A stretch of DNA of 64,000 nucleotides from Eubacteriales bacterium (GTDB taxonomy: Bacteria; Bacillota; Clostridia; Lachnospirales; Lachnospiraceae): positions 25,533-89,532 of the forward strand of contig JAUNCG010000002.1 of NCBI GenBank assembly GCA_030526715.1, written 5' to 3'. Under the pieces are notes generated by a model. It was not told the DNA's origin and ran no database searches. It saw nothing but the letters and a program-made list of their open reading frames with translations. This document shows positions 1 through 8,628 of the stretch, one piece after another. Position numbers and translations under genes: made by a program. The stretch's first letter is position 1; each line of letters opens with the position of its first letter.

Positions 1-373
1 GATACTGCAGTAGAATCGCAGTCAGCGTAGCAATCATCAGCAGTCCCATTCGCAGAGCTGTCATGAGGGAACCCTCCATGGCATTCATGATACGAAAATC
101 GACAAACAGAATGCTCATAAATACCAGCAGGACGAGCCAGATCAGAGTCGCCTGCTTGAAATTCTGCTTAAAGGATTTGAAAAATCCACGGAGAATATAG
201 GTCTCCTCGTTGCGTACCATCTTCAGCGTCATATAGTAGAGAGCTGTCCATGCGGCACCGATGGTGAAGACGGGGATACAGCAGAGTAGAAAAATGAGAT
301 TCAAAATAATAAGATCGGCCAGTCGGCTTAAAGCACGGAACAGGCCGTTATCCATATTGAATAATCTATCCAT
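1..373 (-). CDS. YesL-like (DUF624) membrane protein, C-terminus beyond window
   Basis: Reading the minus strand from ATG at 373 gives 124 codons without a stop before the window edge. The protein starts MDRLFNMDNGLFRALSRLAD and then has a hydrophobic segment, a GAAWTALYY stretch, a basic patch, and a second hydrophobic segment. This is the pattern of the YesL/DUF624 family, five- or six-helix membrane proteins often found with carbohydrate-uptake genes in Bacillota. Their function is not established. An AGGAAGG ribosome binding site sits about 9 bases before the ATG, and a consensus-like promoter lies just upstream. The protein is incomplete, so its length and neighbours cannot be judged. 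Confidence 0.75.
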   Translation of the reverse strand, partial: MDRLFNMDNGLFRALSRLADLIILNLIFLLCCIPVFTIGAAWTALYYMTLKMVRNEETYILRGFFKSFKQNFKQATLIWLVLLVFMSILFVDFRIMNAMEGSLMTALRMGLLMIATLTAILLQY

Positions 374-407
374 AGTGATTGCCTTCCTTTTATAAGATAC
401 TGGCTTT

Positions 408-436
408 AGTATAGCGGAAATGCGCAGAAAATGCAA
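408..436 (-). promoter_or_regulatory. Sigma-A promoter of the yesL-like gene
   Basis: On the minus strand, TTGCAT (431-436) and TATACT (408-413) are separated by 17 bp. Transcription would begin about 25 bases before the ATG at 373. Confidence 0.7.
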
Positions 437-469
437 CGTAGTGAAATATAAAAAAACTATGAAACGGAC

Positions 470-498
470 TTGACTTTGCAAAAATCGTAGGTTACTAT
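470..498 (+). promoter_or_regulatory. Sigma-A promoter of the T-box/ileS transcript
   Basis: TTGACT (470-475) and TACTAT (493-498) are separated by 17 bp. The expected start, near 505, coincides with the 5' end of the T-box leader. Confidence 0.7.
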
Positions 499-504
499 TA
501 GAGA

Positions 505-822
505 CGATATTAAAAAGCAAAGACGAAGAGAGTACATCTATATGTTTCTATATATTTAGGAAGCAACACGATGATCTCAGCGAGTCGGGGAGGGTGAGAG
601 CCCGATATCGGTAGGATAGATGGAAAATCACTTCTGAGCTGCACAGTCGAGTGCTGTGGATACAACGCAGGTTCTGTATGAGATGAGAGCAAGGTGTATT
701 TACCCAAGACATTAGATTGTGACGGTTGCCCACCGTTATGAGGGACGCATATGTTGGTATGAAGTAACAGGTGGTACAGCGAGATTCTCGTCCTTTTACG
801 GATGAAGGATCTTTTTTTATAA
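505..822 (+). promoter_or_regulatory. T-box riboswitch (tRNA-Ile specific) upstream of ileS
   Basis: This untranslated leader of about 350 bases has the T-box landmarks. The distal stem I has a GGTGAGAGCC-type loop near 590-603. The specifier region GGAAAATCACTTCTGAG lies at 622-638, where the specifier codon reads ATC (627-629), an isoleucine codon. The T-box core AGGTGGTACAGCGA is at 770-783, with TGGT (772-775) able to pair with the ACCA end of tRNA-Ile. A terminator-like stem TCCTT/AAGGA followed by TTTTTTT (791-818) comes directly after it. By family knowledge, uncharged tRNA-Ile binding stabilises the antiterminator and allows ileS transcription. The fold was read by eye. Confidence 0.93.
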
Positions 823-860
823 CTGTTTCCGCTGTTATGCAAGAAAGAGAGGAGTTAATC

Positions 861-3800
861 ATGTACGAGAAAGTTTCGACGAATCTGAATTTCGTGGAGC
901 GAGAGAAGGAGACCAGAAGATTCTGGGATGAGAACCATATCTTCGAGAAGAGTATTGACAGCCGCAAAGAGGGCGAGACCTATACCTTCTATGACGGACC
1001 ACCTACGGCGAACGGCAAGCCGCACATCGGTCACGTATTGACGCGTGTTATCAAGGATATGATTCCGAGATATCATACCATGAAGGGTCAGATGGTTCCG
1101 CGTAAAGCCGGATGGGATACCCATGGACTGCCGGTAGAGCTGGAGGTTGAGAAGCTGCTGGGTCTGGACGGCAAGGAGCAGATCGAGGAGTACGGTCTGG
1201 TACCGTTTATCGACAAGTGTAAGGAAAGCGTTTGGAAATACAAGGGAATGTGGGAGGATTTCTCCGGTACCGTTGGATTCTGGGCGGATATGGATAACCC
1301 GTATGTTACGTATCATGATGATTATATTGAGTCTGAGTGGTGGGCGCTGAAGACGATCTGGGACAAGAAGCTTCTGTACAAGGGCTTCAAGATCGTTCCG
1401 TACTGCCCGCGCTGCGGTACTCCGCTGTCCGCACAGGAGGTGGCACAGGGGTATAAGGACGTCAAGGAACGTTCTGCAGTCGTTCGCTTTAAAGTGAAGG
1501 GTGAGGATGCATATATCCTTGCATGGACCACTACGCCATGGACCTTGCCTTCCAATCTGGGTCTTTGCGTAAATCCGGACGAGACCTATGCAAAGGTAAA
1601 ATGTGCAGACGGATATACCTATTATATGGCAGAGGCACTTCTGGATACTGTACTCGGCAAGTTTGCATCCGAGGATGCTCCGGCATATGAGATCCTTGCA
1701 AAATATACCGGTAAGGAGCTGGAGTACAAGGAGTATGAGCCGCTGTATGATTGTGCGGGCGAGGCTGTGAAGAAGCAGCGCAAGAAAGCACATTATGTAG
1801 TATGTGACAATTATGTAACTCTGAGCGATGGTACCGGTGTAGTTCATATCGCACCGGCTTTTGGTGAGGACGATAACAGAGTCTGCCAGAAGTATAACAT
1901 GCCTTTTGTACAGTTTGTGGATGGCAAGGGTAATATGACAGAAGAGACTCCGTTTGCAGGTCTGTTTGTAAAGAAGGCAGATCCTGAGGTATTAAAGGAG
2001 CTTGAGAGCCGCGGCCTGTTGTTTGACGCGCCGAAGTTTGAGCACAGCTATCCGCACTGCTGGAGATGCGATACTCCGCTGATCTACTATGCGCGCGAGT
2101 CATGGTTTATCAAGATGACCGCAGTAAAGGAGGATCTGATCCGCAACAACAACACGATCAACTGGATTCCGGAGAGCATTGGTAAGGGACGTTTCGGCGA
2201 CTGGCTGGAGAATGTACAGGACTGGGGCATTTCCCGTAACCGTTACTGGGGTACTCCGCTGAACATCTGGGAATGCGACGACTGCGGCCATCAGCATTCC
2301 ATCGGCAGCCGTCAGGAGCTGTTTGAGATGAGCGGCGACGAGAGAGCGAAGACCGTAGAGCTGCATCGCCCGTATATCGATGAGATCACCATCACCTGTC
2401 CGGAATGCGGCAAACCGATGCACCGTGTACCGGAGGTGATCGACTGCTGGTTTGATTCCGGAGCAATGCCGTTTGCACAGCACCATTATCCGTTTGAGAA
2501 TAAAGAGCTGTTTGAGCAGCAGTTCCCGGCACAGTTTATTTCCGAGGCAGTCGATCAGACCCGCGGATGGTTCTACTCTCTGCTGGCAGAATCTACACTG
2601 TTATTTAACAAAGCGCCGTACGAGAATGTGATCGTCCTCGGACATGTACAAGACGAGAACGGACAGAAGATGAGTAAATCTAAGGGGAATGCGGTCGATC
2701 CGTTTGATGCGCTTGAGACCTACGGTGCAGATGCGATCCGCTGGTATTTCTACATCAACAGCGCTCCGTGGCTTCCGAACCGTTTCCATGGCAAGGCAGT
2801 ACAGGAAGGTCAGCGTAAGTTCATGGGTACTCTGTGGAATACCTATGCATTCTTTGTACTGTATGCGAACATTGACAATTTTGATGCGACCAAATATACA
2901 TTAGACTATGACAAGCTGTCTGTCATGGATAAGTGGCTTCTTTCCAAGATGAATACGATGATCCAAAGTGTAGACAACAATCTGGCAGCTTACAAGATTC
3001 CGGAGACGGCAAGAGCGCTGCAGGAGTTCGTAGATGATATGAGTAACTGGTATGTACGCCGCAGCCGTGAGCGTTTCTGGGCGAAGGGCATGGAGCAGGA
3101 TAAGATCAACGCGTACATGACGCTGTATACGGCTCTGGTCAATGTTGCGAAGGCAGCGGCTCCGATGATTCCGTTCATGACAGAGGATATTTATCGCAAC
3201 CTTGTATGCACACTTGACAAATCCGCGCCGGAGAGTGTACATCTGTGTGATTTCCCGATCGCAGATACAGCGCATATCGATAAAGAGCTTGAGGCCAATA
3301 TGGATGAGGTTCTGAAGATCGTCGTTCTGGGACGTGCAGCGAGAAACGCTGCAAATATCAAGAACCGTCAGCCGATCGCCAACATGTTTGTGAAGGCTCC
3401 GGTAGTTCTTGATGAGTTCTTTACCGAGATCGTCCGCGATGAGCTGAATGTCAAGGCGGTAAGCTTCAAGGAGGATGTGAGCGGTTTTGTTTCTTACACG
3501 TTTAAGCCGCAGTTAAAGACCGTGGGACCGAAATACGGCAAGCTTCTCAACGGTATCCGTCAGGCGCTTGCTGACATTGACGGTCAGGCAGCTATGGCTG
3601 AGCTGAAGGCGCAGGGAGCACTTCACCTTGACATTCAGGGAGAGACTGTTGTATTATCAGAAGATGATTTGCTGATTGATACCGCGCAGTCGGTGGATTA
3701 TGTGACAGAGCAGGATAATGAGATCACTGTAGTTCTGGAGACGAGGATGACTCCGGAGTTGATCGAGGAAGGCTTCGTAAGAGAGCTTGTCAGCAAGGTG

Positions 3801-4016
3801 CAGACCATGAGAAAGGAAGCCGGCTTCGAGGTGATGGACAGAATTGTGATCTATGCGAAGGACAATGAACGTATCACAGAGATCCTGAAGAAAAATGCGG
3901 AGACAGTAACATCAGAGGTACTCGCAGACGATATCATTTTCGACGCTGTCAATGGTTATGTGAAGGACTGGAATATCAATGGCGAAAAAGTAACCTTGGC
4001 TGTTGAAAAGCAATAG
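861..4016 (+). CDS. ileS: Isoleucyl-tRNA synthetase, type 2 (eukaryote-like)
   Basis: This 1051-residue class Ia synthetase charges tRNA-Ile with isoleucine in the cytoplasm. The ATP-binding motifs are HIGH at residues 55-58 (KPHIGHVL) and KMSKS at 603-607. A large CP1 editing domain lies between them. The tRNA-binding region carries a GRAARNAANIKNRQPI stretch, and the C-terminal extension lacks the terminal zinc-binding cysteines of type 1 bacterial enzymes. Together with the length and the PPTANGKPHIGH signature, this marks it as type 2 (IleS2). ATG 861 is preferred because AGAGGAG precedes it and the homologous N-terminus MYEKVSTNLN begins there; in-frame codons back to 771 run through the T-box. 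Only 16 bases separate it from glgP, so the two are probably cotranscribed. It is controlled by the upstream T-box. Confidence 0.97.
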   Translation: MYEKVSTNLNFVEREKETRRFWDENHIFEKSIDSRKEGETYTFYDGPPTANGKPHIGHVLTRVIKDMIPRYHTMKGQMVPRKAGWDTHGLPVELEVEKLLGLDGKEQIEEYGLVPFIDKCKESVWKYKGMWEDFSGTVGFWADMDNPYVTYHDDYIESEWWALKTIWDKKLLYKGFKIVPYCPRCGTPLSAQEVAQGYKDVKERSAVVRFKVKGEDAYILAWTTTPWTLPSNLGLCVNPDETYAKVKCADGYTYYMAEALLDTVLGKFASEDAPAYEILAKYTGKELEYKEYEPLYDCAGEAVKKQRKKAHYVVCDNYVTLSDGTGVVHIAPAFGEDDNRVCQKYNMPFVQFVDGKGNMTEETPFAGLFVKKADPEVLKELESRGLLFDAPKFEHSYPHCWRCDTPLIYYARESWFIKMTAVKEDLIRNNNTINWIPESIGKGRFGDWLENVQDWGISRNRYWGTPLNIWECDDCGHQHSIGSRQELFEMSGDERAKTVELHRPYIDEITITCPECGKPMHRVPEVIDCWFDSGAMPFAQHHYPFENKELFEQQFPAQFISEAVDQTRGWFYSLLAESTLLFNKAPYENVIVLGHVQDENGQKMSKSKGNAVDPFDALETYGADAIRWYFYINSAPWLPNRFHGKAVQEGQRKFMGTLWNTYAFFVLYANIDNFDATKYTLDYDKLSVMDKWLLSKMNTMIQSVDNNLAAYKIPETARALQEFVDDMSNWYVRRSRERFWAKGMEQDKINAYMTLYTALVNVAKAAAPMIPFMTEDIYRNLVCTLDKSAPESVHLCDFPIADTAHIDKELEANMDEVLKIVVLGRAARNAANIKNRQPIANMFVKAPVVLDEFFTEIVRDELNVKAVSFKEDVSGFVSYTFKPQLKTVGPKYGKLLNGIRQALADIDGQAAMAELKAQGALHLDIQGETVVLSEDDLLIDTAQSVDYVTEQDNEITVVLETRMTPELIEEGFVRELVSKVQTMRKEAGFEVMDRIVIYAKDNERITEILKKNAETVTSEVLADDIIFDAVNGYVKDWNINGEKVTLAVEKQ

Positions 4017-4032
4017 AGACAAGGAGAGGCAA

Positions 4033-6495
4033 ATGAGCAAGAAATTTAACAAGAAACAGTTTATCAGCGAAGTAAAGGCAAATGTCAGAGCTCTTTACCG
4101 TAAGAATCTGGAAGAAGCTACACAGCAGCAGATCTTTCAGGCAGTTTCTTACGCAGTGAAGGATACCATCATTGACAACTGGCTGGCAACGCAGGAGACC
4201 TACGAGGAGAAGGATCCGAAGTATGTTTACTATATGTCCATGGAGTTCCTGATGGGACGAGCTCTGGGAAATAACCTGATCAATCTCACAGAGTATGAGG
4301 AAGTGAAGGAAGCGCTTGCGGAGATCGGTTTTGATCTGAACGTGATCGAGGATCAGGAGCCGGATGCGGCTCTCGGCAACGGCGGTCTCGGTCGTCTGGC
4401 AGCATGCTTTTTGGATTCTCTGGCAAGCCTTGGCTATCCGGCATATGGCTGTGGTATCCGTTACCGCTACGGTATGTTTAAGCAGAAGATCGAGGATGGC
4501 TATCAGGTAGAGGTTCCGGATAACTGGTTAAAGGATGGCAATCCGTTTGAGCTCCGTCGTCCGGAATATGCAAAAGAAGTAAAATTCGGCGGCTATGTGC
4601 GTGTGGTTTATGATGAGAAGACCGGACGCAACCATTTCGTACAGGAGGGTTATCAGTCTGTACGTGCTGTGCCGTATGATTTTCCGATCGTTGGCTACAA
4701 CAACCATGTGGTAAATACACTGCGCATCTGGGATGCAGAGGCAGTGACCGATTTCCAGCTCGATTCCTTTGATAAGGGCGATTATCGTAAGGCCGTTGAG
4801 CAGGAGAACCTTGCACGCAATATCGTTGAGGTTCTTTATCCGAATGATAACCACTATGCAGGTAAAGAGCTGCGTCTGAAGCAGCAGTACTTCTTTATTT
4901 CCGCAAGTGTACAGGCTGCGATTGCAAAATATAAAAAGAAACACAGCGATATCCGTAAGTTCTATGAGAAGGCTACCTTCCAGCTGAACGATACGCACCC
5001 GACCGTAGCGGTTGCAGAGCTGATGCGTATCCTGTTGGATGAGGAAGGCCTGACTTGGGAAGAGGCATGGGATGTGACCACAAAGACCTGTGCTTACACC
5101 AACCACACCATCATGGCAGAGGCTCTGGAAAAATGGCCGATCGAGCTCTTCTCCAGACTGCTCCCGCGTGTATACCAGATCATCGAGGAGATCAACCGCC
5201 GCTTTGTGGCTGAGATCGAGGCGAGATATCCGGGGAACTTCGAGAAGGTGCGCAAGATGGCGATCATCTTTGACGGTCAGGTGAAGATGGCACATCTGGC
5301 TATCGCGGCAGGCTATTCTGTAAACGGTGTAGCGCGTCTGCATACCGAGATCCTTGAGAAGCAGGAGCTGAAGGACTTCTATGAGATGATGCCGGAGAAG
5401 TTTAACAATAAGACGAATGGTATCACACAGAGACGTTTCCTGCTTCATGCGAATCCGCTTCTGGCAGCATGGGTGACCGATCATATCGGTGATGAGTGGG
5501 TGACCGATCTCCCGCAGATGGCGAAGCTGAAGGTATATGCGGATGACAAGAAGGCACAGCAGGAGTTCATGAATATCAAGTATCAGAACAAGGTGCGTCT
5601 TGCGAAGTATATTCAGGAGCATAACGGTGTGACGGTAGATCCGCGCTCTATCTTCGATGTACAGGTGAAGAGACTGCATGAGTACAAGCGTCAGCTGCTG
5701 AACATTCTGCATGTGATGTATCTGTACAATCAGATCAAGGATCATCCGGAGATGGATTTCTATCCGAGAACCTTTATCTTCGGTGCAAAGGCAGCAGCAG
5801 GCTATCGCCGTGCGAAGCTGACGATTAAGCTGATCAACAGCGTTGCCGATGTGATCAACAACGATGCTTCTATTAATAATAAGATCAAGGTGGTCTTCAT
5901 TGAGGATTACCGCGTATCTAACGCAGAGTGGATCTTCGCTGCGGCAGATGTCTCTGAGCAGATCTCTACAGCATCCAAGGAGGCATCTGGAACCGGTAAT
6001 ATGAAGTTCATGCTGAACGGCGCTCCGACGCTGGGAACCATGGACGGCGCAAATGTTGAGATCGTGGAAGAGGTTGGCGAGGAGAATGCGTTTATCTTCG
6101 GTCTGAGCTCTGATGAGGTCATCAACTATGAGAACAATGGTGGTTATTATCCGGAGAATATCTTCAACAGCGACCCGGATATCCGTCGCGTACTGATGCA
6201 GCTGATCAACGGCGAATATTCACAGGACGATCCGGAGAGATTCCGTGAGATCTATGATTCTCTGCTGAACACCAAGAGCAGCGACCGTGCGGATACGTAC
6301 TTCATTCTGGCAGACTTCAAGTCCTACGCAGCGGCTCAGAAGCGTGTCGAAGAAGCATACCGTGATGAGGCTCGTTGGGCGAAGATGGCAATGCTGAACA
6401 CAGCATGCAGCGGCAAGTTCACATCTGACCGTACCATCCAGCAGTATGTCGATGAGATCTGGAAGCTCGAAAAGATGACCGTGAAGGTTAAATAA
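4033..6495 (+). CDS. glgP: Glycogen/maltodextrin phosphorylase
   Basis: The protein has 820 residues, close to the family norm. It removes terminal alpha-1,4-linked glucose from glycogen or maltodextrin as glucose-1-phosphate, using pyridoxal phosphate. The PLP-binding signature EASGTGNMKFMLNGAP is present, with the Schiff-base lysine at about residue 658. The conserved N-terminal DAALGNGGLGRLAACFLDS and the QLNDTHPT block are also intact. ATG 4033 follows AAGGAGAGGC, whereas an in-frame ATG at 4003 lies inside the end of ileS with no ribosome binding site. It probably shares the ileS transcript and ends before the hairpin at 6514-6547. Other glycogen genes are not in the window. Confidence 0.96.
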   Translation: MSKKFNKKQFISEVKANVRALYRKNLEEATQQQIFQAVSYAVKDTIIDNWLATQETYEEKDPKYVYYMSMEFLMGRALGNNLINLTEYEEVKEALAEIGFDLNVIEDQEPDAALGNGGLGRLAACFLDSLASLGYPAYGCGIRYRYGMFKQKIEDGYQVEVPDNWLKDGNPFELRRPEYAKEVKFGGYVRVVYDEKTGRNHFVQEGYQSVRAVPYDFPIVGYNNHVVNTLRIWDAEAVTDFQLDSFDKGDYRKAVEQENLARNIVEVLYPNDNHYAGKELRLKQQYFFISASVQAAIAKYKKKHSDIRKFYEKATFQLNDTHPTVAVAELMRILLDEEGLTWEEAWDVTTKTCAYTNHTIMAEALEKWPIELFSRLLPRVYQIIEEINRRFVAEIEARYPGNFEKVRKMAIIFDGQVKMAHLAIAAGYSVNGVARLHTEILEKQELKDFYEMMPEKFNNKTNGITQRRFLLHANPLLAAWVTDHIGDEWVTDLPQMAKLKVYADDKKAQQEFMNIKYQNKVRLAKYIQEHNGVTVDPRSIFDVQVKRLHEYKRQLLNILHVMYLYNQIKDHPEMDFYPRTFIFGAKAAAGYRRAKLTIKLINSVADVINNDASINNKIKVVFIEDYRVSNAEWIFAAADVSEQISTASKEASGTGNMKFMLNGAPTLGTMDGANVEIVEEVGEENAFIFGLSSDEVINYENNGGYYPENIFNSDPDIRRVLMQLINGEYSQDDPERFREIYDSLLNTKSSDRADTYFILADFKSYAAAQKRVEEAYRDEARWAKMAMLNTACSGKFTSDRTIQQYVDEIWKLEKMTVKVK

Positions 6496-6513
6496 ATAAT
6501 ACGTATAATCAAA

Positions 6514-6547
6514 GACCCTCCGCATACAATAGTATGGGAGGGTTTTT
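6514..6547 (+). terminator. Terminator hairpin whose 3' arm contains the spoIID ribosome binding site
   Basis: ACCCTCC (6515-6521) and its complement GGAGGGT (6537-6543), extended by GCATAC/GTATG pairing, form a stem followed by six T residues. The same GGGAGGG lies 6 bases before the ATG of spoIID at 6549. Confidence 0.8.
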
Positions 6548-6548
6548 T

Positions 6549-7421
6549 ATGGAAAAAAAGATAGAACGTACACTGGCTCTGATATTACTTTTTTTGGCAC
6601 TTCCCTGTGCCCTGATTATGCTGCTGGGAGGTCGGATGGAGAAGGTATATCGCACGATTCAGGATGAGGCGGCTTATATTTCCGTGCAGACCGGGCAGGG
6701 AATACGGGATATGAATCTGGAGGAATATGTCATCGGCGTGACGGCGGCGGAGATGCCGCAGAGCTATGAGCCGGAGGCTGTTAAGGCACAGATGGTGCTT
6801 ACCCGTACAAATCTATATCGCAGCAAAGAGGAGGGGAAGGTCTGGCAGGGCGCTTATGTTCCACTGACAGAATTGGAAGCGGCCGGTGTAGCGGACAAGT
6901 TTCTGAAGGCGCAGGAGGCCACGAAGCAGCAGATACTGACCTATGAGGGTGAGCCGGTGATGGCATCTTTTCATGCACTCAGTGCGGGGAATACCAGAAG
7001 CGGTGAGGAGACATTTCAGAATGAGGGGTATCCTTATCTGAAATCAAAGGCATGTCCGTCAGATAAACGCGCAGATGACTATGAATGCCGTGTGCAGATC
7101 GCAGATGACTGGCGAGGGCTTACGGTGGTAAAAAAAGACAGTGCGGGTTACGTGCAGCAGGTGCAGATCGGGGATGCCATATATTCCGGTGAAGAATTTC
7201 GCAATCTGCTCGGGCTGCCCTCGGCACATTTTCAGGTGGACGAGCGAAAAGAAGGCATTTTTTTGAATATTCAGGGAATCGGTCATGGCATCGGTATGAG
7301 TCAGAACACAGCGCAGGAGATGGCGTTGTCCGGGAAAAAATATAAAGAGATTCTCGGATATTTTTTTGAAGGTACCGGACTGCATAAGCTTTCGGTATCT
7401 GAATTGGCGGATATCAAATAG
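6549..7421 (+). CDS. spoIID: Stage II sporulation protein D (SpoIID/LytB domain)
   Basis: This 290-residue protein has an N-terminal membrane anchor (residues about 9-28, a LALILLFLALPCALIMLLGG stretch) and then a SpoIID domain. The domain shows NLEEYVIGVTAAEMP, EAVKAQMVLTRTNLY and the C-terminal GHGIGMSQNTAQEMA (from about 245). SpoIID is a lytic transglycosylase that cuts denuded glycan strands during forespore engulfment, working with SpoIIM and SpoIIP. Those two genes are not nearby. I chose ATG 6549 rather than 6534 because GGGAGGG is properly spaced for 6549. A spoIIQ-like gene follows after 108 bases, the usual clostridial pairing. Confidence 0.93.
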   Translation: MEKKIERTLALILLFLALPCALIMLLGGRMEKVYRTIQDEAAYISVQTGQGIRDMNLEEYVIGVTAAEMPQSYEPEAVKAQMVLTRTNLYRSKEEGKVWQGAYVPLTELEAAGVADKFLKAQEATKQQILTYEGEPVMASFHALSAGNTRSGEETFQNEGYPYLKSKACPSDKRADDYECRVQIADDWRGLTVVKKDSAGYVQQVQIGDAIYSGEEFRNLLGLPSAHFQVDERKEGIFLNIQGIGHGIGMSQNTAQEMALSGKKYKEILGYFFEGTGLHKLSVSELADIK

Positions 7422-7529
7422 AAATGTGAAGTTTTCGGTGCATATTTCCCCTGTTTGTGGAAACGATATGTATATGGTAACGACAGTTGAAGTTACAAAA
7501 TCATATGGAAGATCAAACGAGGTGACGGT

Positions 7530-8414
7530 ATGCAAAAAGAAAAGATTTTGGAGATCCTGAGAAAACGGGGAACACTGGGGGTATTTACGCTCTGTCTGGT
7601 GGGGGCGGTGGCGTTTGCAACATATCAGACGGGCTATGACAGCAGAAATGCGACGCCTGATTCGGCAGTGGTCGGGAACGAAGGCACAATCAATGACGCA
7701 AAGCAGGACGCCGTAAATGAAGATGTGAGAGAATCGGAGCATGTGGCAGCGTCTACGAATGATGTAAAAGCCCAGATCGGAGTGAACGATCAGAATGCAG
7801 ACAGACAGAAAATCCGTCCTATGATCTCAGAACATCAGCGGGAAGCGAAGGAGGCTGCCAGACAGAATCAGACACAGACGGAGTCGGAAAAAGAGACGCA
7901 AACAGAGATACAAACAGAAACGCAGGCAGAAGGATCGGAGGCAGCTACGGTAGATGTCTCCTCCGGAAATGTAGAGGCACAGCTGCAGCCAACGGTGAAT
8001 TTTGATGAGGATATGAAGCTGACGTGGCCAGCTGCAGGTACAGTGCTGATGGATTACAATATGAGCTCTACAGAATATTTTCAGACCTTGAATCAGTATA
8101 AGTATAATCCGGCGCTGATCATCAGCAGTGAAGTAGGCAATCAGGTAATCGCTTCTGCCAGAGGCATCGTTGAGAGCATCGGCACAAATGAGGAGACCGG
8201 CACTACGCTGGTATTGAATCTCGGAAATAATTACACGCTGACATACGGTCAGCTAAAAGAGGTGACTGTGGCGGAGGGAGACGTGGTAGAGCAGGGACAG
8301 CTTCTGGGTTATGTCAGTGAGCCGACAAAATATTATTGCGAGGAGGGCAGCAATCTTTACTTTGCCATGAAGAAAGATGGGCAGGCGGTGGATCCGTTTT
8401 TGTATCTCGAATAA
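7530..8414 (+). CDS. spoIIQ: SpoIIQ-like protein with degenerate M23 (LytM) domain
   Basis: The protein has 294 residues: a short cytoplasmic segment, one transmembrane helix (about residues 15-31), a Glu/Gln/Thr-rich linker (about 90-150), and a C-terminal M23 fold (about 170-294). In bacilli, SpoIIQ sits in the forespore membrane and docks with SpoIIIAH across the intermembrane space. The fold motifs remain (NQVIASARGIVESIG, VEQGQLLGYV, DPFLYLE). However, the zinc ligands expected in the YAHL and HLHF motifs are replaced: YGQL and NLYF are seen. The protein therefore looks catalytically inactive. The assignment rests on the membrane-plus-LytM layout and the position after spoIID. It starts at ATG 7530 with a short ACGAGGTGACGGT leader. 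Confidence 0.85.
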   Translation: MQKEKILEILRKRGTLGVFTLCLVGAVAFATYQTGYDSRNATPDSAVVGNEGTINDAKQDAVNEDVRESEHVAASTNDVKAQIGVNDQNADRQKIRPMISEHQREAKEAARQNQTQTESEKETQTEIQTETQAEGSEAATVDVSSGNVEAQLQPTVNFDEDMKLTWPAAGTVLMDYNMSSTEYFQTLNQYKYNPALIISSEVGNQVIASARGIVESIGTNEETGTTLVLNLGNNYTLTYGQLKEVTVAEGDVVEQGQLLGYVSEPTKYYCEEGSNLYFAMKKDGQAVDPFLYLE

Positions 8415-8435
8415 AAAATAAGATCGCATAATCTT

Positions 8436-8478
8436 ACAGGGATTTCTGCACGTGCAGCGTGTGGAGATCCCTGTTTTG
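8436..8478 (+). terminator. Intrinsic terminator after the spoIIQ-like gene
   Basis: CAGGGAT and ATCCCTG arms with the interior TGCACGTGCA, followed by TTTT. Confidence 0.8.
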
Positions 8479-8513
8479 TAAAGATGAAAAAACAATAAAT
8501 CTGCAAAGTTTTA

Positions 8514-8563
8514 TTGCAAAAAAGAAATAAATATGTTATATTACGTAATAAATATGTAATATT
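8514..8563 (+). promoter_or_regulatory. Promoter with overlapping dyad upstream of the BIG2 genes
   Basis: TTGCAA (8514-8519) and TATATT (8537-8542) are 17 bp apart. An inverted repeat ATATTAC...GTAATAT (8539-8563) covers the -10 end and expected start site and could be an operator. Confidence 0.55.
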
Positions 8564-8628
8564 TGGAAAAGAACATGTTGTAGTGAATAGCAGCATACGC
8601 TATTGACAGGATTTGGGGAGGAAGAAAA

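Noticed and set aside
4528..5745. 405-codon open frame antisense to glgP
   Set aside because: High-GC-third-position shadow of glgP; no ribosome binding site and no domain.
7440..7470. Possible sigma-F/G promoter before the spoIIQ-like gene (GCATA...GGAAACGATA)
   Set aside because: Spacing is one short and the -10 has two mismatches by eye, so it is not listed as a feature.
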